Assembly (NCBI RefSeq): GCF_900099785.1
Contig: NZ_FNDS01000004.1
Location: 124,001 to 188,000, forward strand
DNA: 64,000 nucleotides
Origin: Pseudomonas panipatensis
GTDB taxonomy: Bacteria; Pseudomonadota; Gammaproteobacteria; Pseudomonadales; Pseudomonadaceae
Direction: 5' to 3'
Shown here: positions 24,479 through 33,454 of the stretch, in pieces
Layout of the letters: each line of letters opens with the position of its first letter
Numbering within the stretch: the first letter of the stretch is position 1
The notes under the pieces: model-generated
Told to the model about the DNA's origin: nothing
The model's database searches: none
The model's input: only the letters and a program-made list of their open reading frames with translations
Position numbers and translations under genes: made by a program

Positions 24479-25958
24479 GGTCGTAAAGCTCGCTGGAATG
24501 GATGCCCGGCTCGCTGCGGAATTCCTTCTCCAGCACCTCCTCCACCGGCACCGGGCGGAACGGATTGACCCGCTGCACCAGCAGGGTCCAGACCAGCGCG
24601 TAGGCGGCGGTGAGGCCGAGCATCACGGCGAAGGGCACGTAGATGTCGCTGGGGTTCATGCCCGGCGGGGTGATGTACCACATGCCGATGAGGATGCCGA
24701 CGCTGGAGACGATCTGCGGCAACGGGAACCAGGGCGAGCGATAGGCGCGGGGCAGGTCCGGGCGGCGCAGGCGCAGGCTGACCACCGACAGGGTCACCAG
24801 CAGGTAGGCGAGGCTCCAGGCGCAGACCGCGGCCAGCACCAGATTCATGATGTGGTCGGTGTTGCCGCGCAGCCACAGGGCGTGCAGGCAGGGAATCAGC
24901 ACCGCCACCAGGATGCACAGCACCGGGGTCTTGAAGCGCGGGTGCAGGTAGGCGAAGACCTTCGGCAGCGCGCCGTCCACTGCCATGCCGTACATGATGC
25001 GCGGCACGCCGGCCATCAAGGTGTTGATGGTGGCGGCACCGGCGAAGAGGAAACCGATGCCCAGCCAGATCGGCCCGATCTGCCCCATCACCTGCTCGGC
25101 GAATTTCGGAATGGCCATGGGCGTGTCGAGCAGATGCAGGCCGGCCGCGGGGTCGAGCAGGACGTTCTCCACCTGGCGCTTCATCGCCGCGCCGTAGATG
25201 AACATGCAGGCGGCCACGCCGAACAGGCCGAGGGCCATGGCGCGCGGCATCACTTTGGCCGAATGGCGCAGGTCCGGAGCCAGCGGGGTGACGAATTCGC
25301 AGCCGACGAACATGAACATGGCCATGCCCACCAGCGAGAGGATGGTCTGCAGATCGGTGCCGACCAGCGAGGCGCCGAACCAGCCGTCCAGTTGCACCGC
25401 CGGCGCGGCGAACAGGCCGAGCACGCCGAACACCATCAGCGTCGTCCACATGCCGAAGGTCAGCACCACCTCGGCCTTGCCAAAGGCATCGACGCCGAAC
25501 ACGTTGAGGATGCCGAACACCACCACGAAGCCGACGCCGAGCAGCCAGGAGCCGCCGGCGGACTCGGCGAGGGTGTTGAGGTGCTCGAAGTTAACCAGCG
25601 CCATGACCCCGGAGAGGATGGTCTCGGCGGTGCCGGCGAAGACATGCACGATCAGGTAGGCGGCGATGGTGCCGGTGATCGCGAAGAAGCGCCCCATGCC
25701 GCAGGAGATGTAGTCGTACACCGAGCCGGTGGTGGGCAGGATCGAGGCCGCCTCGGCGAAGGTGGTCGACTGCGCCAGCATCATCAGCATGGCGATCAGC
25801 ATGGCCGCGGCGAAGGCGCTGCCGCCGATGCCGAAGCCCATGGTGGCGGTGAGGATGACCGGGCTGGCCATGATCAGCCCGATGGTACTGGCCAGGGCGG
25901 TGGGAAAACCGACCGAGCCGCGGTTCAAATGCGCGCTGAGCTGTTGATTGATCGACAT
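24459..25958 (-). CDS. APC-family amine/amino-acid permease
   Basis: Inner-membrane transporter of 499 residues with about 12 membrane segments (VGFPTALASTIGLIMASPVIL at the start, TTFAEAASILPTTGSVYDYIS in segment 2-3, GCEFVTPLAPDLR in segment 6). It belongs to the amino acid-polyamine-organocation family. GAGG precedes the ATG. It heads a two-gene operon with the DUF3156-like gene and is divergent from the aldehyde dehydrogenase at 26295. A biogenic amine such as tyramine is the likely cargo given FeaR and the amine oxidase, but an amino acid or ethanolamine cannot be excluded. Confidence 0.82.
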   Translation of the reverse strand: MSINQQLSAHLNRGSVGFPTALASTIGLIMASPVILTATMGFGIGGSAFAAAMLIAMLMMLAQSTTFAEAASILPTTGSVYDYISCGMGRFFAITGTIAAYLIVHVFAGTAETILSGVMALVNFEHLNTLAESAGGSWLLGVGFVVVFGILNVFGVDAFGKAEVVLTFGMWTTLMVFGVLGLFAAPAVQLDGWFGASLVGTDLQTILSLVGMAMFMFVGCEFVTPLAPDLRHSAKVMPRAMALGLFGVAACMFIYGAAMKRQVENVLLDPAAGLHLLDTPMAIPKFAEQVMGQIGPIWLGIGFLFAGAATINTLMAGVPRIMYGMAVDGALPKVFAYLHPRFKTPVLCILVAVLIPCLHALWLRGNTDHIMNLVLAAVCAWSLAYLLVTLSVVSLRLRRPDLPRAYRSPWFPLPQIVSSVGILIGMWYITPPGMNPSDIYVPFAVMLGLTAAYALVWTLLVQRVNPFRPVPVEEVLEKEFRSEPGIHSSELYDHVCKAV

Positions 25959-26294
25959 CTTGGGAGCCTCTAAGCAGTTGTTTTCGTTTCTTGTGGCTTA
26001 GGCATTCAAGGGGGCCGCGCCCCCGTTACGACCGCACGGCCTGTTGTTCTACTGGCTGGCCGCCGTCCACCGTTCCCGTCCGCTGAGGGGCCGCGCGCAG
26101 GGCGCGGCCCGGTGAACCTTGCCTGCCACTCTGCGCCCGCCACCGGCTGGCGTCTTGCCCAGGGTTGCCGGGGTATTTGTCGCTGGCTGCCATGTCCGGC
26201 AATCCGGGTCATGCGCGGCTGGCAGGCAGAGACAAGCGGCGCGCGCCCGGCGTGGATAGCCTGGGTCGACATCCATGCACTCCAGGAGCCGAGC
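25959..26294. other. Divergent intergenic region, permease / aldehyde dehydrogenase
   Basis: 336 bases with no gene seen. It holds two GC-rich hairpins: GGGGGC with GCCCCC (26010-26024) and GGGCCGCGC with GCGCGGCCC (26088-26110). Both promoters should lie here, probably with FeaR sites, but I could not pick out convincing -35/-10 boxes. No TTAACA-type dyad is present, unlike the other divergent regions of the block. Confidence 0.4.
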
Positions 26295-27794
26295 ATGACC
26301 AGCCCCCTGATCCAGCCCCTCGCCAGCGTCGAGGCCTTCCTGGCCCGCAGCCACGCCTCCTTCATCGACGGCGAACAACGCCTGCCCGGCGGCGAGACCC
26401 GGCGCACGCTGCGCAACCCGGCAGACGACACTGCGCTGAGCGAAACCCGCCTGGCCGACCTCGCCCAGGTCGAGGCCATCGTCCAGTCGGCGCACCGCGC
26501 CTTCCGCTCCGGCATCTGGAGCGGGCTGACGCCGGCCGAGCGCGAACGCCTCCTGCTGCGCTTCGCCGACCTGGTGGAACAGCACAGCGAAGAACTGGCG
26601 CAGCTGGAAAGCCTCAACCAGGGCAAATCGATCCACATCGCCCGCGCCATCGAGGTGGGCGCCACGCTCAACTACATGCGCTACATGGCCGGCTGGGCCA
26701 CCAAGATCGAAGGCCAGACCCTCGACGTGTCCATGCCGATGCCCGCCGGCGCGCGCTTCAACGCCTACACCCGGCGCGAACCGGCCGGGGTGGTGGCCGG
26801 CATAGTGCCGTGGAACTTCCCGATGATGATCGCCCTGTGGAAAGTCATGCCGGCCCTGGCCTGCGGCTGCACCATCATCATCAAGCCGGCCGACGAGACG
26901 CCGCTGACCGTGCTGCGCCTGGCCGAACTGGCGATCCAGGCGGGCATCCCCGCCGGCGTCTTCAACGTCCTCCTGGGCCAGGGCTCGGTGGCGGGCGCGG
27001 CGCTGATCGCCCATCCGCTGGTGAACAAGGTGTCCTTCACCGGCTCCACCGCGGTGGGCAAGCAGGTCGGCGCCGCCGCTCTGCAGAACATGACGCGCTT
27101 CACCCTCGAACTGGGCGGCAAGAACCCCATGCTGGTGTTGCCCGACGCCGATCTGGACAAGGCGGTGGCCGGCGCCATCGGCGGTGGCCTGCTGAACCAG
27201 GGACAGGTGTGCGCGGCGGCCTCGCGCTTCTTCGTGCACGCCAGCCGCTACGACGATTTCGTCGAACGGCTCGGCGCCCAGGTCGCGGCGCTGAAGATCG
27301 GCGCCGGCATGGACCCGCAGGCGCAGATCAACCCGCTGGTCTCGCGGCGTCAGCAGGACAGCGTGCTCGGCCACCTGGCCCGCGCCCGCGAGCAGGGCGC
27401 GCGCGTGCATTGCGGCGGCGCACGGCCGGAGCGGCCCGGCTACTTCGTCGAGCCGACCGTGCTGGCGGACGTCGAGCCGGGCATGGACTGCGCCCGCGAG
27501 GAAATCTTCGGGCCGGTGCTGTCGGTGCTGCGCTATGACGACCTGGATACTGCCGTGGAGCGGATCAACGACAACCCCAACGGCCTGGCGGCGAGCATCT
27601 GGAGCAACGACCTCGGCCGGGTCATGGACCTGATCCCGCGCATCCAGGCGGGCACCGTCTGGGTCAACAACCATGTGCCGCTGGACCCCAACCTGCCGTT
27701 CGGTGGCTACAAGCAATCCGGCATCGGCCGCGAGTTCGGCCGCGCCGCGATCGAAGGCTTCACCGAACTCAAGTCGGTCTGCATCACCTACTGA
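26295..27794 (+). CDS. feaB: Phenylacetaldehyde / 4-hydroxyphenylacetaldehyde dehydrogenase (FeaB-like)
   Basis: NAD-dependent aldehyde dehydrogenase of 499 residues that would turn the aldehyde from amine oxidation into 4-HPA or phenylacetate. Motifs: VPWNFPMMIALWKVMPALACG, FTGSTAVGK, catalytic Glu in LELGGKNP, catalytic Cys in NQGQVCAAASR, EEIFGPVLSVLRYD and FGGYKQSGIGREFG. The N-terminal FIDGEQRLPGGETRRTLRNPADD fits the FeaB/PadA group. The ATG at 26295 follows AGGAGCCGAGC. A strong hairpin follows the stop. Confidence 0.85.
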   Translation: MTSPLIQPLASVEAFLARSHASFIDGEQRLPGGETRRTLRNPADDTALSETRLADLAQVEAIVQSAHRAFRSGIWSGLTPAERERLLLRFADLVEQHSEELAQLESLNQGKSIHIARAIEVGATLNYMRYMAGWATKIEGQTLDVSMPMPAGARFNAYTRREPAGVVAGIVPWNFPMMIALWKVMPALACGCTIIIKPADETPLTVLRLAELAIQAGIPAGVFNVLLGQGSVAGAALIAHPLVNKVSFTGSTAVGKQVGAAALQNMTRFTLELGGKNPMLVLPDADLDKAVAGAIGGGLLNQGQVCAAASRFFVHASRYDDFVERLGAQVAALKIGAGMDPQAQINPLVSRRQQDSVLGHLARAREQGARVHCGGARPERPGYFVEPTVLADVEPGMDCAREEIFGPVLSVLRYDDLDTAVERINDNPNGLAASIWSNDLGRVMDLIPRIQAGTVWVNNHVPLDPNLPFGGYKQSGIGREFGRAAIEGFTELKSVCITY

Positions 27795-27801
27795 CGGCCG
27801 C

Positions 27802-27831
27802 GGCGGCCTCCCCGACGCCGGGGAGGCCGCC
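27802..27831 (+). terminator. Strong hairpin after the aldehyde dehydrogenase
   Basis: GGCGGCCTCCCC pairs perfectly with GGGGAGGCCGCC (12 bp) around GACGCC. Only weak T-richness follows (GCTTGG), but stem strength and position six bases past the stop support a terminator. Confidence 0.75.
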
Positions 27832-27836
27832 GCTTG

Positions 27837-28090
27837 GTTAACAGATTAAAAATCTCAGAAACGACTGACAGGTACAGTAGGAAAAGCCCGTCAATGGCGT
27901 CCGTCAACACGCCCACCATCAAAACATAAAATCATCAAAATCAATCAGATATCAGATTAATCAAGCAGCGAAGCGGGCTATGGGATCAGCCACCGGCTTT
28001 CAATGCCCACGCCAGCGCTTCATTAACAAGTTAATCATGTGGTAAAACCTTCCCGCCGCCGGCACCCATGACGCCGGAAAACAAGAACAA
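27837..28090 (+). promoter_or_regulatory. AT-rich porin promoter region with two TTAACA-N2-TTAA sites and an Hfq/Crc motif
   Basis: This stretch is far more AT-rich than its surroundings. It contains GTTAACAGATTAAA (27837-27850) and TTAACAAGTTAA (28023-28034), both exact matches to TTAACA-N2-TTAA, 185 bases apart, which could let a repressor loop the DNA. AACAAGAACAA at 28080-28090 is an exact match to AACAANAACAA, 15 bases before the porin ATG. No gene is seen between 27795 and 28105. Confidence 0.6.
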
Positions 28091-28105
28091 AACGGGAAGT
28101 CCTCC

Positions 28106-29359
28106 ATGTCCAGAACCCTCGCACCGCAGCTGCTGGGCTGCTGCCTGCTGGCTACGCCGCTGCTGGCGCCCGACGCCCACGCGGATTTCAGCAACGACAG
28201 CAGCGCCAACCTCGACCTGCGCAACTTCTACCAACTGCGCGACTACCGCCAGGACAACGCCACGCAATCCCAGGCCGGCAGCTGGTCGCAGGCCTTCGTC
28301 CTGCGCCTGCAATCGGGCTTCACCGAGGGCCCGCTGGGTTTCGGCCTGGACGCCACCGGGCTGCTCGGGGTCAAGCTCGACTCCGGTGCCGGGCGTAGCG
28401 GCGACGGCACCCTGCCCTTCAGCCCGCAAACACGCGAGCCGGTGGATGACTACAGCCACGCCGGGTTGACCGCCAAGTTGCGCTACTCGAAGAGCCAGTT
28501 GAACGTCGGCCTGCTGCAACCGCAGTTACCGGTGGTGTTCCGCGACGACACCCGGTTGCTGCCACAGACCTTCGACGGCGCCCTGCTGACCTCCAACGAG
28601 ATCGAGCACCTGAGCCTCACCGCCGGCCAACTATGGAAATCGCGCACCCGCGAGTCCGCCGGCAGCGACGACATGTACATCATGGGCCGCAGCAAAGCCT
28701 TCGCCAGCGACGAATTCAACCTCGGCGGCGCCACCTACGCGCTCACCCCGAACCTCAGCGCCAGCTACTTCTATGGCGAACTCAAGGACATCTACCAGCA
28801 GCACTATGTCGGCCTGGTGCATACGTTGCCGCTGGCCAAGGACCTATCGCTGCGCAGCGATCTGCGCTATTTCGACAGCAGCGACGACGGCCAGGCGATC
28901 TCCGGCCCGGTGGACAACCGCAACTTCAACGCCATGCTCACACTGAAGGCCGGCGCCCATGCATTCGGCGTCGCCTACCAGAAGATGATGGGTGACGACC
29001 CCTTCCCCACCCTGAACGGCTACACCCCGCCCTACTCGCACAACCTGATGACCATCCAGACCTTCACCCAGGCCGGCGAGAAGTCCTGGCAACTGCGCTA
29101 CGACTACGACTTCGCCGCCCTTGGCGTCCCCGGCCTGGCGCTGATGAGCCGCTACGCCCACGGCGACGACATCCAGCGCGGCAACGGACTGGCGAACGGC
29201 GCCGAATGGGAGCGCGACACCGACCTCGCCTATGTGGTGCAGAGCGGACCGCTGAAGGACCTGGCGCTGAAATGGCGCAACGTCAGCGTGCGCAGCCGCT
29301 ACGGCGCGGACATGGACGAGAACCGGTTCATCGTCAATTACAGCTTCAAGTTCTGGTGA
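28106..29359 (+). CDS. OprD-family outer-membrane porin
   Basis: Substrate-selective porin of 417 residues. A signal peptide of about 26 residues ends in DAHA-DFSND. The mature protein has the OprD family look: SNLDL-type start (SSANLDLRNFYQLRDY), GSWSQAFVLRLQSGFTEGPLGFGLDATGL, and a C-terminal beta-strand ending in Trp (FIVNYSFKFW). It probably admits the phenolic acids or amines used by this block. The leader has two TTAACA-type operators and a clear Hfq/Crc motif, so it is likely controlled by both specific repression and catabolite repression. It is convergent with flhB. Confidence 0.88.
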   Translation: MSRTLAPQLLGCCLLATPLLAPDAHADFSNDSSANLDLRNFYQLRDYRQDNATQSQAGSWSQAFVLRLQSGFTEGPLGFGLDATGLLGVKLDSGAGRSGDGTLPFSPQTREPVDDYSHAGLTAKLRYSKSQLNVGLLQPQLPVVFRDDTRLLPQTFDGALLTSNEIEHLSLTAGQLWKSRTRESAGSDDMYIMGRSKAFASDEFNLGGATYALTPNLSASYFYGELKDIYQQHYVGLVHTLPLAKDLSLRSDLRYFDSSDDGQAISGPVDNRNFNAMLTLKAGAHAFGVAYQKMMGDDPFPTLNGYTPPYSHNLMTIQTFTQAGEKSWQLRYDYDFAALGVPGLALMSRYAHGDDIQRGNGLANGAEWERDTDLAYVVQSGPLKDLALKWRNVSVRSRYGADMDENRFIVNYSFKFW

Positions 29360-29490
29360 GCGACGCAAGCGAAGAACAGAGCGGCCGGCCTGGCGCGAGC
29401 ACTGTCGAGTGCGCAGCGTTTCCAGGGAGAGGCAACCGCCACGGGCAACGACCAGCAGCCACACGGAACAGCCAAGGTTGGATTCGCCTC

Positions 29491-30627
29491 TCACTCGTCG
29501 CGACGCAGATCCGGCGGAATCGGTACGTCGGGCATCGGGCCGGGGCGTTTGCCCTTGCCGGCGCGGTATTGCTTGAGCTGGTAGACGTAGGCCAGCACCT
29601 GGGCCACGGCGAGGTAGAGGCCGGCGGGGATTTCCTGGTCCAGTTCGGTGGAGTAGTAGACCGCGCGCGCCAGTGCCGGTGATTCCAGCACCGTGATCTT
29701 GTTCTCCTGGGCGACCTCGCGAATCTTCAGGGCGAGGAAGTCGTTGCCCTTGGCCAGCAGCTTGGGCGCGCCGCCGGACTGCGGGTCATACTTCAGGGCC
29801 ACGGCGAAGTGCGTCGGGTTGGTGATGACCACGTCGGCATCGGGCACCGCCTGCATCATCCGCCGCTGCGCCATTTCGCGCTGCAGGCGGCGGACCTTGG
29901 CCTTCACTTCCGGCTTGCCTTCGGAGTCCTTGTACTCGTCGCGCACTTCCTGCTTGGTCATCAGCAGCTTCTGGCGGTTGTCCCAGAGCTGGTAGGGCAC
30001 GTCCACCGCGGCGATCAGCAACAGGCTGCAGGCCATCCAGAAGGCGCTCCAGCCAATCACCTGGACGCTGTGCAGGATGGCGGTCTCCAGCGGTTCGTGG
30101 ATCAGCGCCAGCAGCGCTTGCCGGTCCGATTGCAGCACCAGCAGGGCCACCACCAGCACCACGAGGAATTTCACCAGGGCCTTGAACAGCTCCAGCAGCG
30201 ACTTGCTGGAGAACATCCGCTTGACCCCTTCCAGCGGGTTGAGCCGGCTGAACTTGGGGGCCAGGGCTTCAGCGGAGAACAGCCAGCCGCCGAGGGCGAT
30301 GGGACCGATGATCGACGCCAGCAGCAGGATCAGCAGGATCGGCCAGAGCCCTTCGCCGGCGGTGCGCACGGCGGCGCCGACCAGTTGCAGCATGCTGTCG
30401 CTGTTCATCAGCGTCTCGCGGGACAGATCGAAACTGCCGCGCATCACCCGGATCAGGTCAACGGCCAGGCCGGCGCCGTAGTTCAGCAACGCCGCCGAAC
30501 CGGCGATCAGCACCGCCAGGGTGTTGAGCTCCTTGGAGCGCGGCAGCTGGCCTTTCTCGCGCGCCTCTCGGCGCCGTTTCTCTGTGGGTTCCTCTGTCTT
30601 GTCCTGACCGCTCTCGCTTTCCGCCAT
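29491..30627 (-). CDS. flhB: Flagellar export switch protein FlhB
   Basis: Inner-membrane component of the flagellar export apparatus that switches specificity from rod/hook to filament substrates. It has 378 residues, four membrane segments, and the autocleavage motif NPTH at 270-273. The N-terminus ESESGQDKTEEPTEKRRREAREKGQ is typical. Its ATG overlaps the fliR stop by one base. In other pseudomonads a few small genes and flhA follow; here the porin and the catabolic block intervene. Confidence 0.97.
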   Translation of the reverse strand: MAESESGQDKTEEPTEKRRREAREKGQLPRSKELNTLAVLIAGSAALLNYGAGLAVDLIRVMRGSFDLSRETLMNSDSMLQLVGAAVRTAGEGLWPILLILLLASIIGPIALGGWLFSAEALAPKFSRLNPLEGVKRMFSSKSLLELFKALVKFLVVLVVALLVLQSDRQALLALIHEPLETAILHSVQVIGWSAFWMACSLLLIAAVDVPYQLWDNRQKLLMTKQEVRDEYKDSEGKPEVKAKVRRLQREMAQRRMMQAVPDADVVITNPTHFAVALKYDPQSGGAPKLLAKGNDFLALKIREVAQENKITVLESPALARAVYYSTELDQEIPAGLYLAVAQVLAYVYQLKQYRAGKGKRPGPMPDVPIPPDLRRDE

Positions 30628-31403
30628 CAGCGCGCTCCCGCCAATTCACGGAGCAGTCGCAGTCCTTCGCCAGCGAGGGACTGGTACTGCGAGAGGATCT
30701 CGGCGGTGCCGATCCAGATGATGACGAAGCCCATCACCAGGGTCAGCGGGAAGCCGATGGAGAAGATGTTCAGTTGCGGCGCGGCGCGGGTCATGGCGCC
30801 GAAGGCCAGGTTGATCACCAGCAGCGCGGTGATCGCCGGCAAGGCGATGAGCAGGCCGGCGCCGAGCACCCAGCCGAGCTTGCCGGCCACGGTATACAAA
30901 TGCTCGGCGGACAGCCCCTGCCCCACCGGCAGGGTCACGAAACTCTCGGCGATCACCTCGAAGACCACCAGGTGGCCATTCATGGCGAGGAACAGCAGGG
31001 TCACCAGCATGCTGAAGAACTGCCCCATCACCGGCACCGAGACACCGTTGGTGGGATCGACGGTGGAGGCGAAACCCAGGCCCATCTGCATCGACAGCAA
31101 CTGCCCGGCGACCACGAAGGCATGGAACATCAGTTGCAAGGTGAAGCCGAGCATGGCGCCGATGAGGATCTGCTCGCCGATCAGCAGCATGCTGCGCAGG
31201 CTCAGCGCATCCACCTGCGGCATCGGCGGCAGGTTCGGCACCAGCACCACGCTGATGGCCAGGGCCAGGTACAGACGTACCCGCGCCGGAACCATCTGGG
31301 TGCTGAACAGCGGCATGGTCATCAGCAGGGCGCCGATGCGGAACAGCGGCAGGATGAAGCTGGAGATCCAGCCGCCGATCTGGGCGTTGCTCAGTTCGAA
31401 CAT
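30627..31403 (-). CDS. fliR: Flagellar export protein FliR
   Basis: Export-gate membrane protein of 258 residues with six predicted membrane segments (IGALLMTMPLFSTQMVP, MFHAFVVAGQLLSMQMGLGFASTVDPTNG). Its start overlaps the fliQ stop and its stop overlaps the flhB start by one base each, giving tight translational coupling. Together with FliP and FliQ it forms the core gate complex. Confidence 0.96.
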   Translation of the reverse strand: MFELSNAQIGGWISSFILPLFRIGALLMTMPLFSTQMVPARVRLYLALAISVVLVPNLPPMPQVDALSLRSMLLIGEQILIGAMLGFTLQLMFHAFVVAGQLLSMQMGLGFASTVDPTNGVSVPVMGQFFSMLVTLLFLAMNGHLVVFEVIAESFVTLPVGQGLSAEHLYTVAGKLGWVLGAGLLIALPAITALLVINLAFGAMTRAAPQLNIFSIGFPLTLVMGFVIIWIGTAEILSQYQSLAGEGLRLLRELAGAR

Positions 31404-31672
31404 CAGCCGATCAGCGTCGGAATACTGGTAATCAGGTTCTGCGTGTACTCCATCAGTTCACGCAGCAGCCAGGGGCCGAGGACGATCAGGGTGACCAGCA
31501 CCACCAGCAGGCGCGGCAGGAAGCTCAGGGTCTGCTCGTTGATCTGCGTGGCGGCCTGGAACATCGCCACCACCAGGCCCACCAACAGGCTCGGCAGCAC
31601 CAGGATGGCGACCATCATGGCGGTCAGCCAGAGCGCCTGGCGGAACAGGTCGACGGCAACTTCCGGGGTCAT
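31403..31672 (-). CDS. fliQ: Flagellar export protein FliQ
   Basis: Two-helix membrane protein of 89 residues (MTPEVAVDLFRQALWLTAMMV start), the usual FliQ length. Core block LVGLVVAMFQAATQINEQTLSFLPRL is diagnostic. Nineteen bases separate it from fliP; GGAGG lies before its ATG. Confidence 0.96.
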   Translation of the reverse strand: MTPEVAVDLFRQALWLTAMMVAILVLPSLLVGLVVAMFQAATQINEQTLSFLPRLLVVLVTLIVLGPWLLRELMEYTQNLITSIPTLIG

Positions 31673-31691
31673 GGCGCACCCTCCTCTGCGG

Positions 31692-32471
31692 TTACACGGT
31701 GCCGAAGCTACCGGCCAGGGTGCCGATGATCAGCGCCCAGCCGTCCACCAGGACGAACAGCATGAGCTTGAACGGCAGGGAAATGATCAGCGGCGACAGC
31801 ATCATCATACCCATCGCCATCAGCACGCTGGATACCACCAGGTCGATGATCAGGAAGGGAATGAAGATCATGAAGCCGATCTGGAAAGCGGTCTTCAGCT
31901 CCGAGGTGACGAAGGCCGGCACCAGGATGGTCATGGGCGTCGCATCGGCGCGCGGGATGTCGGTGCGCTTGGACAGGCGCACGAACAGGTCGAGGTCCGA
32001 CTGCCGGGTCTGCGCCAGCATGAAGGCCTTCAGCGGCACCTCGGCGCGGCTCACCGCCTCCTGCGCCGGAATCTGCTCGTTGAGGTACGGCTGCAGCGCG
32101 CTGCTGTTGATCTTGTCGAACACCGGGGCCATGACGAACAGCGTGAGGAACAGCGCCAGACCGACCATCACCTGGTTCGACGGCGTGCTCTGCAGGCCGA
32201 GGGCCTGACGCAGGATGGAGAAGACGATGATGATCCGGGTGAAGCTGGTCATCAGCATGACGAACGCCGGGATGAAGCTCAGCGCGGTCATGATCAGCAG
32301 GATCTGCAGGCTGACCGTGTACTCCTGCTGGCCCTGGCCGTTGGTGGTCACGGTGATCGCCGGGATCGACGTGGGGTCGGCGGCGAAGGCCTGGGGCATG
32401 CCCAGCGCGAGCAGGCCGAGGGCCAGCGGCAGGCAGCGGCGCAGGGCCTCCAGTACAGCGCGGAAACTCAT
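31692..32471 (-). CDS. fliP: Flagellar export protein FliP
   Basis: Core export-gate subunit of 259 residues. It begins with a cleavable signal peptide ([17 protein letters not shown]) followed by the conserved [32 protein letters not shown] and the C-terminal [16 protein letters not shown]. Its ATG overlaps the fliO stop (ATGA). Confidence 0.97.
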   Translation of the reverse strand: MSFRAVLEALRRCLPLALGLLALGMPQAFAADPTSIPAITVTTNGQGQQEYTVSLQILLIMTALSFIPAFVMLMTSFTRIIIVFSILRQALGLQSTPSNQVMVGLALFLTLFVMAPVFDKINSSALQPYLNEQIPAQEAVSRAEVPLKAFMLAQTRQSDLDLFVRLSKRTDIPRADATPMTILVPAFVTSELKTAFQIGFMIFIPFLIIDLVVSSVLMAMGMMMLSPLIISLPFKLMLFVLVDGWALIIGTLAGSFGTV

Positions 32472-32947
32472 TGCGGGCGGCCCTTGTCCTTGTTCAGCAG
32501 CTCCAGCAGGCGCTGGGCGAACTCCGGCGTCGCCGGCTCCACCGGCTCCGTGCTGCGCACCGGCTCCTTGAGCACGTGCAGCGGGGTGATGCGCCCCGGC
32601 GTCAGGCCGAGGAGGATCTGCTCCTCGCCGACCTGCACCAGCACCAGGCGGTCGCGCGGACTCAGCGCCTGGCTGGCCACCAGCTTGATCGCCTGGTTGC
32701 TGCGCGGGCCGATCTGCTGCATGCGCCGCACCAGCCAGGCGAGCAGGAAAATCAGCGCCACCACCAGCACCAGGCCGAACAACAGTTGCAGCAGTTGCGT
32801 GCCGGCGCTGCCGGTAATCAGGCTGGGCGAGGCGCTGGCATGCACGATGGCCGGCGCCGGAGCGACGGCGGCTTCTTCTTCGGCGCCGGCGAAGAGCGGC
32901 AGCCCGGCCAGCGGCAGGGCAAGGAACAGCGCGAGCAGACGGGCCAT
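32468..32947 (-). CDS. fliO: Flagellar protein FliO
   Basis: Assembly helper of the FliP ring. 159 residues from the ATG at 32947 ([15 protein letters not shown]); longer in-frame extension into fliN is ignored. It has an N-terminal hydrophobic segment, a second membrane helix ([22 protein letters not shown]) and a cytoplasmic domain with [23 protein letters not shown]. It follows fliN by two bases. Confidence 0.93.
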   Translation of the reverse strand: MARLLALFLALPLAGLPLFAGAEEEAAVAPAPAIVHASASPSLITGSAGTQLLQLLFGLVLVVALIFLLAWLVRRMQQIGPRSNQAIKLVASQALSPRDRLVLVQVGEEQILLGLTPGRITPLHVLKEPVRSTEPVEPATPEFAQRLLELLNKDKGRPQ

Positions 32948-32949
32948 GG

Positions 32950-33426
32950 TCAGCGCAGCTTCTTGATGCGTTCGCTGGGGCTGATCACATCGGTGAGGCG
33001 GATGCCGAACTTCTCGTTCACCACCACCACCTCGCCATGGGCGATCAGGGTGCCGTTGACCATCACATCCAGCGGTTCGCCGGCCAGGCGGTCGAGTTCG
33101 ATCACCGACCCCTGGTTGAGCTGCAGCAGGTTGCGGATGTTGATGTCGGTGTGCCCGACTTCCATGGAGATGGTCACCGGAATGTCCAGGATCACATCCA
33201 GGTTCGGGCCTTCCAGGCCGGCGATGGTCGGCGCCTTGGGCGACATGCCGAACTCCTCCATGGGCGCGCGCGGCGCGACCGGCGCGGCGGGGGCGGCGGG
33301 GGCGGCATTGCCGGCCATGAGGGCGTCGATATCGTCCTGACTGGCGTCGCCCGCCTCGGACAGCGCCGCGGCCCACTCGTCGGCCAGCGCCTGTTCCTCG
33401 GGAGTCACGTTCTCTTCGTCTGCCAT
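32950..33426 (-). CDS. fliN: Flagellar motor switch protein FliN
   Basis: C-ring protein of 158 residues from the ATG at 33426 ([12 protein letters not shown]). An acidic, alanine/proline-rich N-terminal region (about 1-70) precedes the SpoA domain ([43 protein letters not shown]). It sits 28 bases after fliM. The upstream in-frame ATG at 33543 lies inside fliM and lacks a ribosome site. Confidence 0.95.
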   Translation of the reverse strand: MADEENVTPEEQALADEWAAALSEAGDASQDDIDALMAGNAAPAAPAAPVAPRAPMEEFGMSPKAPTIAGLEGPNLDVILDIPVTISMEVGHTDINIRNLLQLNQGSVIELDRLAGEPLDVMVNGTLIAHGEVVVVNEKFGIRLTDVISPSERIKKLR

Positions 33427-33454
33427 GGTGAATCTGTCCTCTATGTAGCTGCGC

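Noticed and set aside
3193-29490. Mobile-element ends (direct repeats, integrase, IS remnants) at the borders of the catabolic block
   Set aside because: Read both borders (3193-3389 and 29360-29490) and saw no repeat pair, transposase or tRNA by eye; the insertion route is left open.
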